Source of the DNA: an uncultured Oscillospiraceae bacterium
GTDB taxonomy: Bacteria; Bacillota; Clostridia; Oscillospirales; Oscillospiraceae
DNA: 29,457 nucleotides
NCBI GenBank assembly: GCA_934659475.1
Contig: CAKUHX010000005.1
Span: 1-29,457 of the forward strand
Reading direction: 5' to 3'
The notes under the pieces were generated by a model. The model was not told where the DNA came from. It saw nothing but the letters and a program-made list of their open reading frames with translations, and did no database searches. Made by a program: the position numbers and the translations under genes. Below, piece after piece: positions 25,320 through 29,457 of this stretch (its first letter is position 1; every line of letters begins with the position of its first letter).

Positions 25320-25359
25320 AAACGGGGAGCCGCGATACGCGGCTCCCCGTTTATTTTTT
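25320..25359 (+). terminator. Intrinsic terminator of the dehydrogenase/kinase genes
   Basis: AAACGGGGAGCCGCG (25320-25334) pairs perfectly with CGCGGCTCCCCGTTT (25338-25352) around ATA, a 15-bp stem, followed by ATTTTTT. It ends at the stop codon of the convergent DeoR gene. Confidence 0.93.
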
Positions 25360-26138
25360 CACTCTTCCAGCCCCTCGGGCTCCACCACATGCACCTGGAC
25401 CCCCATCTCCCGATAGGGGCGGTACAGCTCCTCCGGCGTGCCGGAGTCGGTGATCAGATGATCCAGCCGGCTCGCAGGGCAGATATTGTACCTGGCGGTC
25501 ACGCCGAATTTACTGTGGTCGGCGATCCCGATGATGCAGTCGGCCCGCTCGGTGAACAGCCGCAGCAGGGTGGATTCGTCCATCCGGTAGTCGGTCAGGC
25601 CCCGGTGGGGGGTGATGCCGCCCACGCCGATGATCAGCTTGGTGGCGTTGAACATGGCCAGCGTCTGGGCCGCTGTGACACCGTAGGTGGCAAAGTCATC
25701 TCCGCTCAGCTGTCCGCCCAGAGAAAACAGGCGGATCCCCGGGGCCCCGGCCAGTTCCATAGCCGCGGGCAGGGAGTTGGTGATCACCGTCAGGTCTGTC
25801 CGCTGGCGCAGACAGGAGGCGATCTCCAGCGTGGTGGTACCGGGGGCGATCAGCAGGGTATCGCCGTCACAGACCAGACCGGCCGCCACCCGGGCGATGG
25901 CCTGCTTTTCCGGCGTATGGATCTGTCGGCGCATGGTATAGGCAAACTCGCTCACCAGAGGCTGCGTGCTCACCGCGCCGCCGTGGATGCGGCGCACCAG
26001 CCCGTCCTTTTCCATGGCCTCCAGATCCCGGCGGATGGTCTCTGACGACACACCGAACCGGCTTACCAGCTCCTGAACGTTGACAAAGCCCGTGCTGTGA
26101 AGGAGCTTCCGAATGTCCTCCCGTCTTATCTGCTGCAT
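25359..26138 (-). CDS. DeoR/GlpR-family transcriptional regulator
   Basis: A 259-residue regulator. The N-terminal winged helix (residues about 3-55) includes VQELVSRFGVSSETIRRDLE and the LVRRIHGGAV wing, the DeoR signature. The C-terminal sugar-phosphate sensor domain has LIAPGTTTLEIASCL, and IGIADHSKFG is the characteristic late motif. Family members are usually repressors released by a phosphorylated sugar. It sits convergent to the sugar kinase and divergent from the aminotransferase gene, so either may be its target. The ATG at 26138 follows GGAGGTGCGGC on the - strand. Confidence 0.93.
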   Translation of the reverse strand: MQQIRREDIRKLLHSTGFVNVQELVSRFGVSSETIRRDLEAMEKDGLVRRIHGGAVSTQPLVSEFAYTMRRQIHTPEKQAIARVAAGLVCDGDTLLIAPGTTTLEIASCLRQRTDLTVITNSLPAAMELAGAPGIRLFSLGGQLSGDDFATYGVTAAQTLAMFNATKLIIGVGGITPHRGLTDYRMDESTLLRLFTERADCIIGIADHSKFGVTARYNICPASRLDHLITDSGTPEELYRPYREMGVQVHVVEPEGLEE

Positions 26139-26221
26139 TGCCGCACCTCCATATCCGGCGGCAGTCTGCCGCCGCCCGGTCCGCCGCTGTCCGGACTGCG
26201 GCAGACGTCTTTCCCATTATA
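26139..26221 (-). promoter_or_regulatory. DeoR promoter box and leader with two competing hairpins
   Basis: A perfect TATAAT lies at 26221-26216 on the - strand, without a good -35. The roughly 70-base leader can form GTCTGCCG (26206-26199) with CGGCAGAC (26171-26164), or CGGCGGCAG (26174-26166) with CTGCCGCCG (26164-26156). The two share bases 26164-26171, so only one can form at a time. The second ends four bases before the ribosome-binding site. The leader is GC-rich, so chance pairing is possible. Confidence 0.45.
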
Positions 26222-26472
26222 CCTGATTTTTAGCAAAAAGCCACCTTTAATTCTATGAAAAGCCCTCTTTTTTTCGCCCGCCGGTGGGTGGATGCGCGCC
26301 GCAGCGCCGCGTTTTGCATCGTTTCCTTCATGTAATGTTGTTTTGCGCACATTTTTGCGCGGAGTTCCGTCATTTTAGCTTGTTTATTCTTTCGGCCTGT
26401 TCCATATTTCGTGCTTATTCACTTTTTTAATTCATTTTATTTCCAAAGCGCAAAAATAACCACATTAAAATG
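26222..26472. other. AT-rich intergenic stretch with repeated TTTTGCGC boxes
   Basis: No coding region is apparent. ATTTTTGCGC (26351-26360) recurs inverted as GCGCAAAAAT (26448-26457), and TTTTGCGC also occurs at 26341-26348. These are candidate sites for the divergent DeoR regulator. Base composition is far richer in A+T than the neighbouring genes. Confidence 0.45.
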
Positions 26473-26501
26473 TTGACAAACGCACATTCAGATGCTATGA
26501 T
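26473..26501 (+). promoter_or_regulatory. Strong sigma-A promoter of the aminotransferase gene
   Basis: TTGACA (26473-26478) and TATGAT (26496-26501) are 17 bases apart, an almost perfect consensus. The start should be near 26508, giving a leader of about 94 bases. That leader opens with a stem CGGTGGG (26511-26517) / CCCGCCG (26524-26530) and later has CCCGCG/CGCGGG (26553-26569). Confidence 0.85.
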
Positions 26502-26601
26502 GTGGCCAAACGGTGGGGCTGTTCCCGCCGGAACATAAAAGCCGCCCGCCGCCCCGCGTCCGCCGCGGGCCGGGCCAATGACAAGAAAGAGGGTACATAG
26601 T

Positions 26602-27684
26602 ATGAAGTCTCTGCTGTTCAGCCCCGGTCCCGTTATGGTCGAAGCCCCCGTCCGTGAAGCGCTGATGCACTACGACATCTGCCACAGAAGTCCCGAATTT
26701 GAAGAGATGTTCGCCGGCCTGCAGGAGAAGATCAAGCGCCTGTTCCAGGCTGACGACAGCTATTACTCTCTGGTGATCTCCGGCTCCGGCACCTCCGCCA
26801 ATGAGACCTGCCTCAGCTCCGTGTTCAAGCCCGGCGATATGGCCCTGCTGCTGAACAACGGCGAGTTCGGCGGCCGTCTGGACGAGATCCTGACCAAGTA
26901 CAACGTTCCCACCGTGCGCATCGAGCCGGGCTGGGCCAACACCTTTGACATGGCCCAGGTGGAGCAGGCCCTGAAGGAGAACCCCGCCATCACCTTCATC
27001 TGCATGGTGTTCCACGAGACCTCCACCAGCATGATCAACCCCGTGCACGAGGTGGGCCTGCTGGCCAAGAAGTACGGCAAGCGCCTGTTCGTGGACTGCG
27101 TCAGCGCCGCCGCCGGCCAGTTCATCGATGTTGTGAACAACAACATCGACATCTGCACCAGCGTGGGCGGCAAGTGCCTGGGTGCCTTCCCCGGCGCCGC
27201 CTATGTCTGCGCCAAGGAGGACCTGCTGCAGAGCGTTCCCGCCGAGCAGGGCAAGAACGTATACCTGAACCTGGGCAAGCACTACGCCATGGCCAAGAAG
27301 TGCCATCAGACCCCCAACACCCCCAACGTCACCCTGTTCTGGGCTCTGGACGCCGCCCTGGACTGGACCCTGGACCGGGAGACTCTGGCCGGCCGCATCG
27401 CCCGGTATCAGGAGTGCGCCAAGATCCTGCGCGACGGCATGAAGGAGATGGGGCTGAAGTTCCTGCTGCCCGAGGAGCAGATGGCCAACACCGTCACCTC
27501 CGTCTTCCTGCCCGAGGGGAAGGACGTGACCGAGTTCGTGAAGAATATGGCTGACGACGGCTATACCGTCTATCCCGGCAAGGGCAAGTATCTGGCTATG
27601 AACATGTTCCAGGTGGCCAACATGGGCGCCATCTACCCCGATGACTGCCGCAAATTCCTGGCCGTTCTGAAAAAGCACATCTGA
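26602..27684 (+). CDS. Class V PLP-dependent aminotransferase, PhnW/alanine-glyoxylate transaminase-like
   Basis: A 360-residue fold-type I enzyme. The N-terminus LLFSPGPVMVEAPVREAL, the PLP-phosphate region ISGSGTSANETCLSS, the FVDCVSAAAG aspartate and the SVGGKCLGAFPG lysine match class V aminotransferases. The late VYPGK and the overall length come closest to 2-aminoethylphosphonate-pyruvate transaminase. No phosphonatase gene is next to it, so alanine-glyoxylate or serine-pyruvate activity is equally possible. The start at 26602 follows AAGAAAGAGGG; an in-frame ATG at 26578 lacks a site and the family N-terminus. A near-consensus promoter and a restricted codon choice (CTG, GGC, AAG, CCC) suggest high expression. 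Confidence 0.88.
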   Translation: MKSLLFSPGPVMVEAPVREALMHYDICHRSPEFEEMFAGLQEKIKRLFQADDSYYSLVISGSGTSANETCLSSVFKPGDMALLLNNGEFGGRLDEILTKYNVPTVRIEPGWANTFDMAQVEQALKENPAITFICMVFHETSTSMINPVHEVGLLAKKYGKRLFVDCVSAAAGQFIDVVNNNIDICTSVGGKCLGAFPGAAYVCAKEDLLQSVPAEQGKNVYLNLGKHYAMAKKCHQTPNTPNVTLFWALDAALDWTLDRETLAGRIARYQECAKILRDGMKEMGLKFLLPEEQMANTVTSVFLPEGKDVTEFVKNMADDGYTVYPGKGKYLAMNMFQVANMGAIYPDDCRKFLAVLKKHI

Positions 27685-27734
27685 TCGTCTCCCGATTCTT
27701 TCATATTCCTTTCTCCCCAGCATCTCTTCCCAAA

Positions 27735-27768
27735 AACGCCCCGGTCCGCATCAGCGGACCGGGGCGTT
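27735..27768 (-). terminator. Terminator hairpin, U-tail on the - strand
   Basis: AACGCCCCGGTCCGC (27735-27749) pairs perfectly with GCGGACCGGGGCGTT (27754-27768). The A-run at its left gives a U-tail only for leftward transcripts, so it best serves the ruvX-to-EFR1 gene group. It could also block rightward transcription less efficiently. Confidence 0.8.
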
Positions 27769-27784
27769 CATCCTCCTGTATCGC

Positions 27785-27821
27785 AGCGGCCCGCCTTCCG
27801 GGTAAAGGAAGGCGGGCCGCT
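27785..27821. repeat. Second 15-bp hairpin between the convergent genes
   Basis: AGCGGCCCGCCTTCC (27785-27799) pairs perfectly with GGAAGGCGGGCCGCT (27807-27821) around a 7-base loop. Neither side has a T-run. It lies 17 bases from the terminator hairpin and 9 bases from the EFR1-type gene. Confidence 0.75.
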
Positions 27822-27830
27822 ATGTGTGAT

Positions 27831-28664
27831 TCAGAAAAAGATCTTGCTGGGGGCCCGCCGCCCGGCGTACTGCTCCTCCAGTTCGTGCTGGTGGTACAGA
27901 TACCCCGGGTGGTCGAAATATTTGGCCCCGGCGGGACATTTCTTCACGCAGGCACAGCACTTGATGCACTTGCCCACCACATTGGATACATCCTGGGGGT
28001 CGATGGAGCCCATGGGGCACAGGCGGGCACACAGGCCGCAGCGGATGCACTTGTCCGGGTCGGTGACCGGCTTAGCCTTCAAAAAGTCCTTGATGGGTTC
28101 GCCGTGGCGGTCACGGGGGGTGTAGTAGGGGCGGATGGGGTCACAGCCCTCCACGGCCACAGGCTGCTCCGGCGGCTGGGACATCTCCTCGGCCGACCCG
28201 GCGGCCTTCGCCGCCAGCTGGGCAGCCAGCGCCATATCCTCGCCGTCCGGCCGCCCGGCACCCAGTATCCTGGAGAAGGAGTGCTCCCCCACGAAGGCCC
28301 CGGCGGCAAAGGGACGGAATCCGTTCTGGAACAGCACATTGCGCAGCTCCATCAGTCCGTCGTCAAAGTTCCGGTTTCCATACAGCACCACGGGGACAGC
28401 CAGAGTGCTCTGCCCCTTCACCTTATTCTGGATATAGGGCAGCAGCAGGTTGGGCACCCGCCCGGCGTACACAGGCACGCCGAATACCACCAGATCCTCG
28501 GGCCCGAAGGTCAGCTCCCCCTCCCGGCTCTTGGGCAGATCGAAGCTGAAGCTGTCATACTCCGCCCCCAAGGCGTTGGCTATGTCCTTTGCCACTGCGG
28601 TGACCACCTTTTCGGTGGTGCCGGTGCCGCTGAAATAGACGGCCCATACGGTTCTGATCCTCAT
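27831..28664 (-). CDS. EFR1-type flavodoxin-ferredoxin fusion protein
   Basis: A 277-residue cytoplasmic electron-transfer protein. The first part is a flavodoxin-like domain with the FMN phosphate loop YFSGTGTTEKVV, then FGVPVYAGRVPN and LYGNRNFDDGL. The C-terminal part is a two-cluster ferredoxin: Cys206/209/212/216 and Cys233/236/239/243, both followed by proline, with an extra Cys237. This is the architecture called EFR1 family ferredoxin in Firmicutes; partner and role are unknown. The ATG at 28664 is chosen for the AAGAAGGGA site; a TTG at 28685 would add seven residues. Confidence 0.9.
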   Translation of the reverse strand: MRIRTVWAVYFSGTGTTEKVVTAVAKDIANALGAEYDSFSFDLPKSREGELTFGPEDLVVFGVPVYAGRVPNLLLPYIQNKVKGQSTLAVPVVLYGNRNFDDGLMELRNVLFQNGFRPFAAGAFVGEHSFSRILGAGRPDGEDMALAAQLAAKAAGSAEEMSQPPEQPVAVEGCDPIRPYYTPRDRHGEPIKDFLKAKPVTDPDKCIRCGLCARLCPMGSIDPQDVSNVVGKCIKCCACVKKCPAGAKYFDHPGYLYHQHELEEQYAGRRAPSKIFF

Positions 28665-28727
28665 AGAGAAATCCCTTCTTTCCAAAATAGTGCCGCAAAC
28701 GCAGACGGCGCATGGATCAGGTCCCGG

Positions 28728-29018
28728 TCACTCCACCTCGTAGCAGGTGAGAACGGTGTCGGCCACATAGTCCCGCTTCATGGCGATGGCCGCCGCCATA
28801 TGGGGCTGGCGCAGGTGCAGCTGCTGGGCAGCGCGGCTCTCCCACCGCTCCACCAGCAGCAGCTTGTCCGGATCCTGAGCGTCCAGATAGTAGTCATAGC
28901 CCAAACACCCCTCCTCCTTCCGCACCATCTCGGGCATCCCCGCCCGGTGCAGGGCCTCCAGATACTCCGCCCGCTTGCCGGGCTTCAGGGTGTACACCAC
29001 GTTCAGTCCAAAGGTCAT
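28728..29018 (-). CDS. Small antibiotic-biosynthesis-monooxygenase-fold protein (putative quinol monooxygenase)
   Basis: A 96-residue protein with the ABM dimeric ferredoxin-like barrel pattern: MTFGLNVVYTLKPGKRAEYL at the N-terminus, EEGCLGYDYYLDAQDPDKLL in the middle, and VERWESRAAQQLHLRQPHM, where the late histidines are usual in the family. Relatives include YgiN-type quinol monooxygenases and heme- or stress-related proteins; the true reaction is unknown. The start at 29018 is fixed by GAAGGAGGAGC and by a 4-base ATGA overlap with the ruvX stop. This coupling suggests co-transcription with ruvX. Confidence 0.85.
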   Translation of the reverse strand: MTFGLNVVYTLKPGKRAEYLEALHRAGMPEMVRKEEGCLGYDYYLDAQDPDKLLLVERWESRAAQQLHLRQPHMAAAIAMKRDYVADTVLTCYEVE

Positions 29019-29457
29019 GTGTGCTCCTCCTTCTGTCCGCCGCTTCCGCCCCGCAGCCGCCGGAAGTCCAAATACCCCTCCAGGATCAGCGAGGCCGCCA
29101 CAGCGTCCACAACTTTTTTCCTCTTCTTCCCGTTCTTCCCCGCCTGGAACAGGATGCGGTGGGCGTCCACCGTGGTGCGCCGCTCGTCCCACAGGACGGG
29201 GGTCATCCCCGTGGCCTGGGCCACCTTGTCCGCAAAGGCGCGGTAGAGCTGGGCCCGGGGGCCCTCTGTGCCGTCCATATTTCTGGGAAAACCCATCACG
29301 ATCTCCTCTACCCCGTTCTCCCGGGCGATGCGGGCCAGCTCCTCCAGCACCACATCCTCTTTCCGGCTGTTGATGGTGGTGGCGGTGCCGGCCAGAAAGC
29401 CGGTGGGGTCTGAGATGGCCACGCCGGTATGGGCGTCGCCGTAGTCGATCGCCATGA
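29015..29457 (-). CDS. ruvX: Putative Holliday-junction resolvase RuvX (YqgF), start cut by window edge
   Basis: The visible 146 residues form an RNase H-like nuclease fold. MAIDYGDAHTGVAISD carries the first catalytic aspartate, GFPRNMDGTEGPRA the next block, DERRTTVDAHRIL the glutamate region, and DAVAASLILEGYL the last aspartate. Family members usually begin with a few residues before IDYG, so the true start probably lies just beyond the window. Proposed roles are Holliday-junction resolution and pre-16S rRNA end processing. The C-terminus is charged (SGGQKEEHT). Confidence 0.93.
   Translation of the reverse strand, partial: MAIDYGDAHTGVAISDPTGFLAGTATTINSRKEDVVLEELARIARENGVEEIVMGFPRNMDGTEGPRAQLYRAFADKVAQATGMTPVLWDERRTTVDAHRILFQAGKNGKKRKKVVDAVAASLILEGYLDFRRLRGGSGGQKEEHT

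Noticed and set aside
26511..26601. A known riboswitch in the aminotransferase leader
   Set aside because: Hairpins are present, but no conserved core of any riboswitch class I know could be matched. It is reported only as a structured leader.
27822..29246. A 474-codon open frame on the + strand across the EFR1, ABM and ruvX genes
   Set aside because: It crosses three genes with clear motifs on the other strand and has no motif of its own.

Overview
The window reads as chromosome of a GC-rich anaerobic Firmicute. The gene families and layout point to Clostridia, most likely an Oscillospiraceae-type gut bacterium of the Flavonifractor/Oscillibacter kind. The evidence is: NAD-linked PyrDB/PyrK; a PyrI regulatory subunit; the clostridial one-piece PurL; PurO plus a stand-alone AICAR formyltransferase in place of bifunctional PurH; a ZTP riboswitch; an NhaC antiporter; and an EFR1-type flavodoxin-ferredoxin. 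The family-level assignment is inference.

Bases 1-5553 hold the distal part of a pyrimidine operon on the + strand: carB (cut at its 5' end), pyrK, pyrD, pyrF, pyrE, pyrB and pyrI, with overlaps or short gaps. No terminator is visible after pyrI. Bases 5554-5806 carry a consensus promoter, a ZTP (pfl-motif) riboswitch and an overlapping intrinsic terminator. Behind this switch lies the purine operon (5807-17002): purE, purC, purF, purM, purN, purO, the AICAR formyltransferase, purD and purL. It covers every step from PRPP to IMP except PurB, and it has no PurK. A bidirectional terminator separates it from a convergent nhaC-type antiporter gene.

Bases 18600-25356 form a carbohydrate-type accessory locus with visibly different codon use. 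A ROK-family repressor is divergent from a TRAP-type solute-binding protein, followed by an FAD oxidoreductase, two zinc-dependent medium-chain dehydrogenases and a PfkB sugar kinase. The likely theme is oxidation of a polyol or sugar acid followed by phosphorylation. The first part is damaged: the lipoprotein signal of the binding protein is out of frame with its body, and that body runs in frame into an FAD oxidoreductase that lacks its N-terminal dinucleotide-binding motif. The TRAP membrane genes are absent.

Bases 25359-27684 hold a DeoR-family regulator divergent from a strongly promoted class V aminotransferase across a 463-base AT-rich regulatory gap. The last 1.7 kb, on the - strand, hold ruvX (cut at the window edge), a small antibiotic-biosynthesis-monooxygenase-fold protein and the EFR1-type protein, ending at a pair of strong hairpins.

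No tRNA, rRNA, CRISPR array or insertion sequence was seen. The most interesting points are the riboswitch gating a pyrimidine/purine tandem, the split PurH, the chimeric TRAP/FAD gene, and several regulatory palindromes and alternative leader structures.
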